DNA from: Xiphydria camelus
Taxonomy: Eukaryota; Arthropoda; Insecta; Hymenoptera; Xiphydriidae
Reading direction: 5' to 3'
Length of the DNA: 64,000 nt
NCBI GenBank assembly: GCA_963678675.1
Contig: OY783197.1
Span: 5,242,400 to 5,306,399 of the forward strand
Part shown: positions 33,063 through 43,488 of the stretch, piece by piece
Layout: every line of letters starts with the position of its first letter
How positions within the stretch are numbered: the stretch's first letter is position 1
Program-made: the position numbers and the translations under genes
Notes under the pieces: generated by a model
Told to the model about the DNA's origin: nothing
What the model saw: only the letters and a program-made list of their open reading frames with translations
The model's database searches: none

Positions 33063-33772
33063 GATGTTATGTCAAAGTTTATTAAATAAAACACTTAATA
33101 AATATCAATAACATCATAATTCATTATAAATAATATATGAGTCGATTTTTTATAATTTTGTCCTACATTTCGCTCTCCTTATCGCGATTTTTGGTAAATA
33201 ACTTGCTCAACGGCTAATTTTTTTCCTAATTAAGTTTCAGCTAATGAAACAAAATTTTTTCTTCAATTTTTTTTTTAAATAGTAGGTACATAAAACATTG
33301 AAAAATCGACACTCCGTGACGTTTGACAGCTTAAAAAATTTGTAATTCTTTGAAGATTAATTAAAAATTTTTTTTCTTGAAATCAAAAATGGCGTTTTTT
33401 CGGGAGGCGAAAAAATAGTGGTTATTTTCGTTTCTGCCGGTACTGATAATACCGCATATTTTTTTCCAGAAAATACGTTAAAAAACAAAACCTTTTTGTA
33501 TTTGAAATTATCATTTCTTCTATTCGAAAATTAGCCCTGAAAATCACATTTTTCAATATTGTCAAGAGATATCCCGTTTAACCAAAGGCAATGAAAAAAA
33601 TCCTCTTGGGAGTATATTTAGAACCCAAAAGCCTTTAAGAAAAAAAATATATGAAGTAAATTCCCGACCCCCCATGGGTTTCGCTTTGTCGTTTTCTTGT
33701 GAAATGCCCCATATATACACGATAATCTTCATTTTAAGCCAGTTTCTGAAAAATGTGAAAACACCCAATTAG

Positions 33773-34060
33773 CCCATAGCAAAATTGCGAATTTTGCATG
33801 AGCACCTTTGTGGGTCTCCTCGTCCAATAGAATCACCGGAGAAGCGTGAGTGCGCATGCGTAGTCATCCACGAGTGTGGCGTCGTCAGCAAGTTCAGATC
33901 GGTTATCAAAATATCGGGTATTTCGATAACCGATCTGAACTTGCTGACGACGCCAACACCCGCGGATGACTACGCATGCGCATTAACGCTTCTCCGGTGA
34001 CCCACGAGGGTGCTCGTGCAAAACTCGCAATTTTGCTATGGTAGGTTTGGTCGCGGACAT
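33773..34060. mobile_element. palindromic MITE M3, copy b
   Basis: CCCATAGCAAAATTGCGAA...GCACC arm, mirrored by GGTGCTCGTGCAAAACTCGC. The right arm has lost the segment between ACCGG and ACCCACG that the left arm keeps. 34061-34167 is unique sequence with a small AAAACCGG...GG-TTTT-like palindrome. Confidence 0.75.
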
Positions 34061-34167
34061 AGATTACGTCTCCACCGCACGCTTAAAACCGGTTTTTTCT
34101 AAACCGACTTTTAGTAAAGGTAGTTTTAGTGTCGATGGAGACGCCTAAATCCTTGTACCGGGTCTTA

Positions 34168-35790
34168 AGGTACGTACAAACCGGCCAACAAAGTGTTGGC
34201 AACATGTTGACAACATATGTTGACAACATATGTTGGTAACATGTTGGCAACATGTTGGCAACACGTTGGCAACAGGTTGGCAACAGGCGGAACAAGTTGG
34301 CAACATAGATGTTGCCAACATCAACTCGTATCTGGATACAGTATTACAACGAGCTTTGACAAAAGTATATTTATTTTACAGTTTCAAGATATTAATTTTC
34401 ATGAAACTCGTACAATCAAATAGGTCGGTTTTGAACGTATAAAATAAAGTGAAAAAACTGTTTTCATGAGAAAAATGTATATTTTATTAGCATGGGGTCC
34501 ACTGGACCCCGTGTGACCACTATGGATTAATAAATTATTAATAAATTGTCTGTCGTATATTCGCTCAAATGCTCTCGCATTTCGTCCGTAGACCGGCGTG
34601 AGGGAGAAATTCGACACTCCTCGGGCCGTTAAAGCCATAAATTAGATCCGGGAAAGTTCCTCATTACCACAGGGTCGAAGAGCGACCAGTTAGTTTGAAA
34701 ACCTGCGAGCGACCGGAACAGTTCGCAAATAAAGTTAATGCATTGTTTGTCTTCCCTTACCAATTGGTATAATTTTATTTATCCTAAACCCACCACGCAA
34801 GATTAATTTGGCGCGTAGTCCGTCGCGCAAAGACGGAACATTGTTTATTAGAATAGATATTGCGGGAAACGGCTTATTTCGATTCGTCCGTTAATTAACC
34901 TTTTCCGGAAAAGGTGTGCGACGGAAAACAGACTCTAGTCTTTATGACTGTCCCGTCGTTTGACGGAAAGGATCGGAAGCGTTGAAACCCGTCCGCGACG
35001 GTCCCTGCCACATGTGGTCCCTGCCGGGCCGTGTCAAGTGGGCGGTAGTATATTTATTTGTATGTACTAGCTTTGCTCCCCAACCCCCGGGGGGTAAGTA
35101 CCTGGCTCCGCGCATCGGGTCCCAAAGTCGCCGGGGTTTTCGGCGACACGGTTTTATCCACGCATTTATTAAAAAACTATTTTATATAATAATATATAAT
35201 AATAAAAAAGGAGAAGGAAAGGATTTGATCCAGTCAGTATTTTGACATGCCGTGCCGATGACGCGATTAAACACTTTCGTGCGTGGGTCGGAAAATTTAC
35301 CGTCGCCGCGGCGACGATCCTGTCAAGAAATTTGTGTAGCGGCGGCGACGGCGGGAGTAGCTGAGCAGGCGAGGAATCCAATAAAAATTATATTATAGTC
35401 GGAGAGTTATTTATGATCGATGTGCTATTAAAAGTATTAAAAGAGGTATGAATCGACTTTCTGAAATTCCGTCCCTTTTGCGTGGATGTTGCGAGGATGT
35501 TGTCAACTTTTCCCATTTGAAATGGGAAACACGGATACCAGCAACAGGCGACCATTCTCTTTGATGTCATGCCGCCCGCTGTTGCTAGTCGACGGGAGAC
35601 ACGTGGGGATGAACGTGTTGCCAACATGTTGCCAACATTTGTTGGCTGGTCTGTACTGCTACGCTGTCGACGAGTATCCACCGACGAGTTGCCAACACCG
35701 ATATCGACGTGTTGCCAACATGTTGCCAACATGTTGCCAACATGTTGCCAACATGTTGCCAACACTTTGTTGCCCGGTTTGTACGTACCT
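34168..35790. mobile_element. TTA-flanked element with 11-bp subterminal arrays
   Basis: Termini AGGTACGTACAAACCGG and complement, with TTA on both sides (34165-34167, 35791-35793), as for PIF/Harbinger-type elements. Inside each end is an array of the 11-mer GTTGGCAACAT (left, about 34193-34310) or its complement ATGTTGCCAAC (right, about 35619-35768). The 1.2-kb core has no convincing ORF. It contains ATGGGGTCCACTGGACCCC (a perfect short palindrome, near 34491) and GC-rich stretches around 34980-35130 and 35280-35360. Confidence 0.75.
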
Positions 35791-35944
35791 TTAGGCTATG
35801 TTGTGGCTATAGGACGACATGCCCAGGTAGCAAGCTAACGTAAACTTGACGTCACTTTTAGGGCATATTTCATCGGCGACGTCATTCTATCAAAAAATGA
35901 CGTTTTAATGTCGTCATTCAAGAAACGTCTTTAAGACGCCTTAA

Positions 35945-36672
35945 GGGGGAAAGCCACTGTGATGACCAGAAAATGTAGAATAACTTTGTGAATTTTTTCT
36001 GATTAAAATAAAAAACGAGGGAAAAAACTTTTACAACTACATGAAGGTACATATATTTTAGTATATTAGAAAAAAAAAGCAATACATAATATCAATAAAC
36101 TACACAATAATACGCGATGCCGTAAAGCTTCTCTGAAAAATGTTTGGCGCATGGGCGCCATTGCTGTGTCCGAATGGTATATCCAAACCAAAAAAATCAA
36201 TTATTTTCTTAAACTACACGAGTCTAGCTTCAGTTAAGCATACGGATTTATAAAAATTTTAATTTTTAACAAAGTAACGCATGTTTAAAGATAGAACTTC
36301 GAAATTTAGAGAAAAATTGCTCAGTTTTTTAATTATATCTCAACAAGTAATCGCTTAATCGAAAAAATCATACGCTTAACTGAAGATAATTCTTTTAAAA
36401 ATATTCTGTGAAAATTTCAAGGTAATCGGATAAAAATTGACTGAGTTATGATGGCGCCCAGTTGGAAAAATGTAGTTTCGAGATAAAAGCCTTTAAAACC
36501 GCGCGGTCAAGTTCGAGCGTATGCGCTTACTCACACAAAACCTTTCATAACTCCATAAAATTTTCGAATTTCGGTTTGAAACTTAGGGAACAGATTCTTG
36601 AAACCTCGAACATTAAGAAAATGTAAAAATAAAAAAATCTATTTTTTGAACATATCACAGTGGCTTTCCCCC
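35945..36672. mobile_element. 728-bp TTAA-flanked element in F2
   Basis: Termini GGGGGAAAGCCACTGTGAT and complement, flanked by TTAA (35941-35944, 36673-36676). F1 has a single TTAA at the matching position, an internal empty-site control. No ORF. TTAA duplication fits piggyBac or Kolobok; the G-rich terminus leaves this open. Confidence 0.88.
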
Positions 36673-37159
36673 TTAAATATGACGTTAAAAAGACGTTATT
36701 TTTACGTCGTAATAAAATTTAAAAATAACTACTTATTATACAAAATATACACATTGAATATTTTTATATTTTTTTATAATGTATAATATAAAAATATTTG
36801 TATAGTGTGGTCTACTTTAATTCTCGATTCTTATATCTCTGTACCATTTTACCAGTACATTTTTTTTGTAATAAATAAAAGTAAGATTTTTTATATTGCG
36901 GTCGTTTCAATAAACATTCATATAATTATTTATTTATTAATATCAATTTGCGTCTATGCAAGAATATTTATCAAAAGATGCAATCATAAATTTAGAAAAA
37001 TGTTGAGAAAAGAATAATACAATTATAAAATCTTATTTATTTAAGCTCTTTCTTATTGACTAGAAAAGCAACATACATTTATTCATCAAACTTCATATGA
37101 ACACCAATAGTAATAGATACTTAATACCACAGGAGCGTGCAGCAGATGAGGACTCGAAA

Positions 37160-37226
37160 ACACCGACCGATCGACGAAGTTAAGCAGCAAAAGGTGCGGA
37201 CAGTAGTTGGATGGGTGACCGCTCAC
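37160..37226 (+). ncRNA. 5S rRNA-like segment in F2
   Basis: CGACGAAGTTAAGCAGC followed by TAGTTGGATGGGTGACCGC, the 5S internal promoter layout. It is the same segment as in F1 and too short for a 5S gene. Confidence 0.65.
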
Positions 37227-37550
37227 GATGAAAAGATATACGTCAGCCCTAACCTTTCAGAGCCGTCATTTTTTACACAATCACGTTATATTTTTCGTTA
37301 TCTGCCGTCAGAGCTGACCTTCAAAAACCGTCATTTCGACGTTAGTGTGCTACCTGGAAAATCGCTAAAATTAAACGTCATATTTCACGTCATAAAGAAC
37401 GTTAGAAAGACGTCATTAAATGACGTCAGTGGGATGTGACTTTCGAACGTACTTTTAACGTCATTTATACGTCTTTTACTGACGTCGTCTATGACCAGAT
37501 TTGACCAAAAAATGACGTTAATTTTACGTTAGTTTGTTACCTGGGTGGTA

Positions 37551-37763
37551 CACCCAGGGACACGGCATCTGTCGCTGGTGACTTTTTTTAAACGTTATTT
37601 TTAAACGTACTATAAGCAATGAATAATTACTCTCATGCGCTCATTAGCTACGGTGGCGTCTACTCTCGTTAATGAAAGCATGAGGATTATTAATTATTGG
37701 TAAGTACGTTTAAAAATAACGTTTAAAAAAAGTCACCAGCGACAGATACCGTATCCCCGGGTG
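37551..37763. mobile_element. MITE M4, copy a
   Basis: TA-flanked; termini CACCCAGGGACACGG, then CTGTCGCTGGTGAC and TTTAAACGTTATTTTTAAACG, mirrored on the right around a 70-bp core. Four copies exist in the window. Confidence 0.82.
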
Positions 37764-37765
37764 TA

Positions 37766-38912
37766 CAGACAAGTGAACCGACGTGGAAGATTACAGTGAC
37801 CAGGCAGTTCTTCGGATTTTTGAGTAGGGTAAGTGTAATGATAAATCAAGAGGAATAACAAAAATGAATTGTTTTAAAGTCATTCAATTTCTTTATACTT
37901 TACAAAGGCAATAATATTACAAAAAGTATTCGTAGAATTAGAGAAAGTGATGAATTCTTCATGGAAATCACTTCGACTATGGACGAAGCAAGACGACGCT
38001 AAACGAATGGATGACGGAAGAGTTCGACGATGTGCATCAACCTCCACGGAGAAATGTGCTAAAGACGAAGGACGATTGGTGTGCCGCTCATGAGTTAGAA
38101 ATAAATGAAACGTAAGATATTATTCATACAGAAAAAGAATGTAGAGTGCAGGTATTTATTTACCAGTACGACTCACATTACCATTTGCTAACCAACGATA
38201 TTGAATATTTCAGCAAGTATCGATAACCGCAGGACCATGGTGAATGACTTTATGTTTCGCAAGTGTGCCTGCGATCAGCAACCTGATCGAGTGCTTTGTA
38301 AGAGCCTGGGTTGGTGCCTCCCGCAGTAGTGTAAGATTGCTCCCGACTGAAATCCTCCCTCGTTTCACTCTATGTCATTCAACAACGAGCATCAACTCCC
38401 CCGGAGGACACGAAAAGCTGTAACACCAGGAAGACCGTGAAAGGTTAATAAAATTATGGAAAGCGATACCATGAATGTAAGCAAATCCTTTTCATAATAT
38501 TTTTTGGAAAACTCGCCGTTGCTTCATCTTTACAGGGGAGGTTCTAAATGATTTCCTTGCTCAGCCGAGCAATAATCCAAATGGTCGTGAAATGCTGAGA
38601 TCGCAATAACGAGCATCAACTCCCCCGGAGGACACGAAAAGCTGTAACACCAGTCCGCCATCCATTCATTTAGCATTGTCTTGCTTCGTCCATAGTCGAA
38701 ATGATTTCCATGAAGAATTCATCACTTTCTCTAATTCTACGAATAATTTTTGTAATATTATTGGCTTTGTAAAGTATAAAGAGATTGAATGACTTCAAAA
38801 CAATTCATTTTTGTTATTCCTCTTGATTTATCGTGACACTTACCCTACTCAAAAATCCTGAGAACTGCCTGGTCACTGTAATCTTCCATGTCAGTTCACT
38901 TGTCTCTACAAT
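37766..38912. repeat. inverted repeat with internal 46-bp direct repeat
   Basis: Arms of about 260 bp (37766-38035 and 38650-38912) share TCACTTTCTCTAATTCTACG and its complement. Inside, CGAGCATCAACTCCCCCGG with its continuation GGACACGAAAAGCTG occurs twice (about 38386 and 38610). No ORF longer than chance. It may be a MITE-like element or a rearranged host segment. Confidence 0.6.
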
Positions 38913-38922
38913 TAGTTAATTA

Positions 38923-39521
38923 CACAGGTTTACAAAAAAAAAGTCCGGACTATTTGACCGGACCATGGTATTCCGAGGTATTTTTGCGTCCTGAATCCGA
39001 TCCCGAGGTCATCTGAACCACATCACGTCAGAAAAACGAGATTTCGAAATAAATAAATAAGGAAATGGGACTGCCCTGAGCAGCACCCACAGCATGACTC
39101 CAAGGTTCTAAGGCCATTAGGGTCAGTGCTGGGTCCACTGTCAATATGTCACAGTGAACGGATCGCCGGAATTGGATGCCTTGACAGGGAGATCGTAATC
39201 CGCGAGATACAACGATCATGGCAACATTTTATCCACTGGGGTGGTTCTGTGATAGTCCCGGTCGAGATTTAGGACTCCATTCCAATATTTGGAAGGTATT
39301 CAAGATCTAAACAGCTACCCTCCAACTCAACAGGTCGCTTGAGAAATTGTCCCGGGTCCAGTTCCAAAAAATGGTCATTTTAACCTCTAAATGACCTTGA
39401 AATCTCGTTTTCCTGACGTGATGGGGCTCAGATGACCTCGGGATCGGATTCAGGACGCAAAAATACCTCGGAATACCATGGTCCGATCAAATAGTCCGGA
39501 CTCTTTTTTTGTAAACCTGTG
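38923..39521. mobile_element. 599-bp TTA-flanked MITE
   Basis: Terminal repeats of about 90 bp starting CACAGGTTTAC, then AGTCCGGACTATTTGACC, with TTA on both sides. The core is non-coding. The target sequence fits PIF/Harbinger. 39525-39729 is AT-rich sequence with nothing recognised. Confidence 0.78.
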
Positions 39522-39729
39522 TTATTTTACATTTATCCTAAGATTTATCACCCTTCCTTCATTACTCTGATTTAACTGTATTTTTACTTTTTATTAATAA
39601 GCGCGTCCGAGGATCGAAATGAATGCGAAGGAAATCGTTTCGCGAATGGAAATATTTTATAAACTTTGAAAACCACGTTTTATTTCCAAAAAATACAAAA
39701 ATTCCACTTTGTAAACAAACATGGTAGTA

Positions 39730-39941
39730 CACCCGGGGACACGATATCTGTCGCTGGTGACTTTTTTAAACGTTATTTTTAAACGTACTATAACCAATGA
39801 ATAATTAATTCTCATGCGCTCATTAGCTACGGTGGCGTCTACTCTCGTTAATGAAAGCATGAGGATTATTAATTATTGGTTAGTACGTTTAAAAATAACG
39901 TTTAAAAAAAGTCACCAGCGACAGATACCGTGTCCCCGGGT
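39730..39941. mobile_element. MITE M4, copy b
   Basis: Same arms as 37551-37763, with CACCCGGGGACACG at the left. The right end stops at CCCCGGGT without the final GTA. Confidence 0.75.
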
Positions 39942-40305
39942 CAGCCCCCTGCAACTCACACGTATTCCCATTAGATATCTGTGACCACGCTTTGTCGCCA
40001 GTCGTACTAATCCGCTACGTGGCGCCTTATCGCTGGCCCTGTGTTGGCTGCTGCTGGCTGCTGGCTGTTGACTGCGCTGGCTTATATAAAATTCGTTCGA
40101 ACATTTACTGGACTATTTCTATTACTTCATAAAATTCCTTATCCCTACATATTTATTACAAAATGGAATAATGCTTCATTGCACTCAAGCACCTTCATTC
40201 ACACCTCATTCGCCCGCTTTCAGCCGGGCCTGCCGGACCAGCAACACTGCGCCACCACGCGGTTGGCGACAACGGTTTGGCCATCTCGAAATCGAAGTCA
40301 AACTG
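39942..40305. other. unique sequence, no gene seen
   Basis: Moderately GC-rich, with GGCTGCTGGCTGCTGGCT-like triplet repeats near 40048-40070. No supported ORF. Confidence 0.5.
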
Positions 40306-41071
40306 CACTCGCGGATGACTACGCATGCGCATTCACGTTTCTCCGGTGATTCTATTGGACGAGGAGACCCACAGAGGTGCTCATGCAAAACTCGCAATTT
40401 TGCTATGGGCTCTTTGATCGCGGACATATGGTATGTCCGCGATCAAACCTACCATAGCAAAATTGCGAGTTTTGCATGAGCACCCTCGTGGGGCTCGTGG
40501 GTCACCGGAGAAGCGTTAATGCGCATGCGTAGTCATCCGCGGGTGTTGGCGTCGTCAGCAAGTTCAGATCGGTTATCGAAATAACCGATATTTCGATAAC
40601 CGATCTGAACTTGCTGACGACGCCACACTCGTGGATGACTACGCATGCGCATTCACGCTTTTCCGGTGATTCTATTTGACGAGGAGACCTACGGGGGTGC
40701 TCATGCAAAACTCGCAATTTTCCTATGGTCGAATTGGTCGAATTGATCGCGGTCATAGGTATGGTACCGTATGTCCGCGATCATTTGAACCATAGAAAAA
40801 TTGCGAGTTTTGCATGAGCACACCTTTGGGTCTCCTCGTCCAATAGAATCACCGGAGAAGCGTGACTGCGCATGCGTAGTCATCCGCGAGTGATCGATAA
40901 CCGATCGAGTTATTCCGATAACCGATTTGAACTTGTTGACACGCCAAGACTCGGATAACTACGCATGCGCATTCACGCTTCTCCGGTGATTCTATTGGAC
41001 GAGGAGACCCAAAGGGGTGCTCATGCAAAACTCGCAATTTTCCTATGGGTCAATTGATCGCGGACATACGG
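40306..41071. mobile_element. cluster of three MITE M3 copies
   Basis: A single right arm (40306-40432), a full palindrome (40433-40760) and a second full palindrome (40767-41071). The last has CCGTATGTCCGCGATCA termini and TA on both sides (40765-40766, 41072-41073), which fixes the family ends. Confidence 0.78.
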
Positions 41072-41073
41072 TA

Positions 41074-41286
41074 CACCCGGCGCCACGAAATCTGTCGCTG
41101 GTGACTTTTTTTAAATGTTATTTTTAAACGTACTAACCAATGATTAATCAATCCTCATGCTTTCATTAACGAGAGTAGACGTCATCGTAGCTAATGAGGG
41201 CATGAGAATTAATTGTTCATTGGTTAGTACGTTTAAAAATAACATTTAAAGAAAGTCACCAGCGGCAGATTTCGTGGCGCCGGGTG
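41074..41286. mobile_element. MITE M4, copy c
   Basis: CACCCGGCGCCACG...CGTGGCGCCGGGTG, TA on both sides. The left TA is shared with the M3 copy before it and the right TA with M4 copy d. Confidence 0.8.
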
Positions 41287-41288
41287 TA

Positions 41289-41496
41289 CACCCAGGGACA
41301 CGGCATCTATCGCTGGTGACTTTTTTTAAACGTTATTTTTAAACGTACTAACCAATAAATAATTAATTCTCATGCGCTCATTAGCTACGGTGGCGTCTAC
41401 TCTCGTTAATGAAAGCATGAGGATTATTAATTATTGGTTAGTACGTTTAAAAATAACGTTTAAAAAAATCAGCGACAGATACCGTGTCCCCGGGTG
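41289..41496. mobile_element. MITE M4, copy d
   Basis: CACCCAGGGACACGG...CCCCGGGTG, TA on both sides. It follows copy c directly with a single TA between them. Confidence 0.8.
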
Positions 41497-41615
41497 TACC
41501 TACGTATATGTAAACATTTCGACCCTTAATGGATCGATGCGATCGATGAAACCGAAAAGAAACAGCTAAAAATGGAAGGTTCACTCTCTATACACGTTGG
41601 TGGAACCGGACCTAA

Positions 41616-41977
41616 AGCCGGGTCTTCACTGCGCGCAACTCTTTCGCGAAACTGTTTCGCGCAACTCTTTCGCGAAACTGTTTCGCGAAAATGTTCGGCG
41701 AGTGTCGGGACGAAACGTTTCGGGTTCCAGGCGAAAATAAGGTGAGCCGCCAGTTTGCGCGAGACAATGGTGCCGGCGAAACACACGGTGCACGTTCACA
41801 CTGGCGGCACTCGGAAGGCGAAGCTCTTTGATGCGCGATCGAAAACCGACTGACGTTTGGCTCACTTCGAAACATACTCGCGAAGCAAGTTTCGGGGTGA
41901 GTACAAAGTATACACGAGGCGAGACTAGTTTCGCGAAACAGTTTCGCGAGACAGTTTCGCGCAGTGAAGACCCAGCT
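41616..41977. mobile_element. 362-bp TAA-flanked MITE rich in TTTCGCGAAAC
   Basis: Termini AGCCGGGTCTTCACTGCGCG and a near complement, TAA on both sides. The ends carry several copies of TTTCGCGAAACTG and its complement. Non-coding. Confidence 0.75.
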
Positions 41978-41989
41978 TAAGGCTTTTAA

Positions 41990-43183
41990 GGATGTATCAC
42001 CTATATATCGAATCCTAACAGAACTTTATGAAATTTGCACAGACAGTGTATATGATTAAAACAAGTTAACCTGCAAAATTTGAAGTCGATTGTCTGTCTA
42101 GTTAAAAAGTTACGCAGCAATGAAATTTCACTAATTTTACACGGGTTCATATGGAGAAACATTAAATCGACCGATATTAAACGGTGAATTAACCCGAAAT
42201 AACTAAGAAAAATTCTTGAAATTTATCTGGTTTACTAAGAGGTTAGGGGTTAATGTTCATGCCAAATTTCATGAACTTCGCCTATCCCATTTTCGAGTTA
42301 TTCCATAAAAATTACAATTTTGATAGAAAGGCACGTTAAACGTGGCAACAACGCTTGCATGTAGTGCAGCGAAGGAGGTACTACTCAAGAAACCCCGAGA
42401 AAAAATTCTTGTAACAGGGGCGTAAGAATACGTATGACAGGGGAGTGAATTTAAGGTTATGAACGCATCGGAGTCGCAGGTTACGTCGCATGCATCATTT
42501 TCGATTTTTCCTTCTCTTTCATCAATATCCTGACATTTTTAAAGACATTTTGGTTCAAATATGGACGCTGCAGGGCCCCCTTTCTCGAGTCACTCGCAAG
42601 AGAAACGTATACGCTTCTTAGCGAATAGACCAATCAGGACCCCCATCACAATGGAATACTTGATCCTGATTGGTCTATTCGCTAAGAAGCGTATACGTAA
42701 CTTTGCGAGTGACTCGAGAAAGGAGGCAACTGTGAGGCAGGGCTGGCAACTGTGAAGCACATAAACATAAAGTTAGCGTTGTTGCCACATTTCGCGCATT
42801 CATAGGGCGCAGCTTATCCATTTGATTAAAAAGTTATTGCTTATCATTTTCTCTTTTTAATTATATAAATAAATGTTAAGTACATAGTGCTTCATTCTTA
42901 CTATGACGCGAAGAGCCTAGTATAAGTATACTATTTCTAAATTTTTATTTTTTATAGTTGCATCTATTTGTACAGTTACAGATAAAAGTTTTTCTCAAGA
43001 AATTAAATATTGTCAAATTAGCTTAAATACATTTTAAAAATGGTAAAAAAAGCATTCGACAGATATAATGACATTCATTATATCATTTAAGACGCTTTTG
43101 TCATGTTTTCATGCTAATCAAATCGAAATCGACATATTCTGATTCAACAAACTTCTGGCTCAGACGATATAGGTGGTACATCC
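41990..43183. mobile_element. 1.19-kb TTAA-flanked element
   Basis: Termini GGATGTATCACCTATAT and a near complement (ATATAGGTGGTACATCC), TTAA on both sides (41986-41989, 43184-43187). A 150-bp nested palindrome lies at 42578-42727 (TCGAGTCACTCGCAA... with GCGAATAGACCAATCAGGA on both arms). No transposase ORF. Confidence 0.72.
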
Positions 43184-43189
43184 TTAATT

Positions 43190-43252
43190 CAAAATGCTCG
43201 GATTTTGAAGTTAAGAGCTAACTCCTCTTAACTTCAAAATCCGAGCATTTGA
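43190..43252. repeat. perfect hairpin upstream of the four-exon gene
   Basis: AATGCTCGGATTTTGAAGTT and its complement are separated by a few bases (AAGAGCTAACTCCTCTT), then TGATTGGCT. It could be a promoter element of the gene starting at 43489 or a small MITE. Confidence 0.7.
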
Positions 43253-43488
43253 TTGGCTATGAGTACAGATAAGCCAACTTAACTTTCAAAATTCGTTGGT
43301 GTTGTCAACTGGGACTGGGACTGGGAGTTCATGAAATCAGCGCCTGCCACGTAGATGGCGCTTCGGCTCAAGGCATTGGTGCTGTCGGTGTTGTCAACAT
43401 TAAACTTAAATCAAAACAACAAACATTGTGTGGTTTGCAAAGAGAATTCTTTAAGTTTCTACGAACTACTCGAAGTAAAATAACATTC

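Larger units (their letters stand above)
31410..33710. mobile_element. foldback element with head-to-head transposase fragments
   Basis: An inverted repeat with arms of about 1.13 kb and termini GGGGCATTTCACAAGAAAAC / complement. The axis lies near 32562 in the sequence GTATAAACGAT...ATCGTTTATAC. Each arm carries one copy of a short transposase-derived frame pointing away from the axis. Flanks are AT repeats (ATATAT), so the target duplication is ambiguous. The arms differ at many single bases, so the palindrome is real and old rather than an assembly mirror. Confidence 0.85.
35822..37545 (+). mobile_element. element F2 (T1-type ends), inverted relative to F1
   Basis: Left end CCCAGGTAGCAAGCTAACG, right end GTTTGTTACCTGGG, with TG on both sides (35820-35821, 37546-37547). 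GACGTC-type subterminal repeats occur at both ends. A TTAA element is inserted at 35945. The rest of the body is AT-rich and non-coding except for a 5S-like segment. Confidence 0.78.

Noticed and set aside
34193..34310. Possible CRISPR-like array
   Set aside because: The 11-mers are contiguous without spacers, and the sequence is eukaryotic; they are subterminal tandem repeats.
34400..35250. Solo LTR of a retrovirus-like element
   Set aside because: Some LTR-like words occur (AATAAA, GC-rich R-like stretch), but no TG...CA ends or target duplication could be found.
43426..43488. Upstream start at 43426 for the four-exon gene
   Set aside because: That codon is TTG; the first ATG in frame is 43489.
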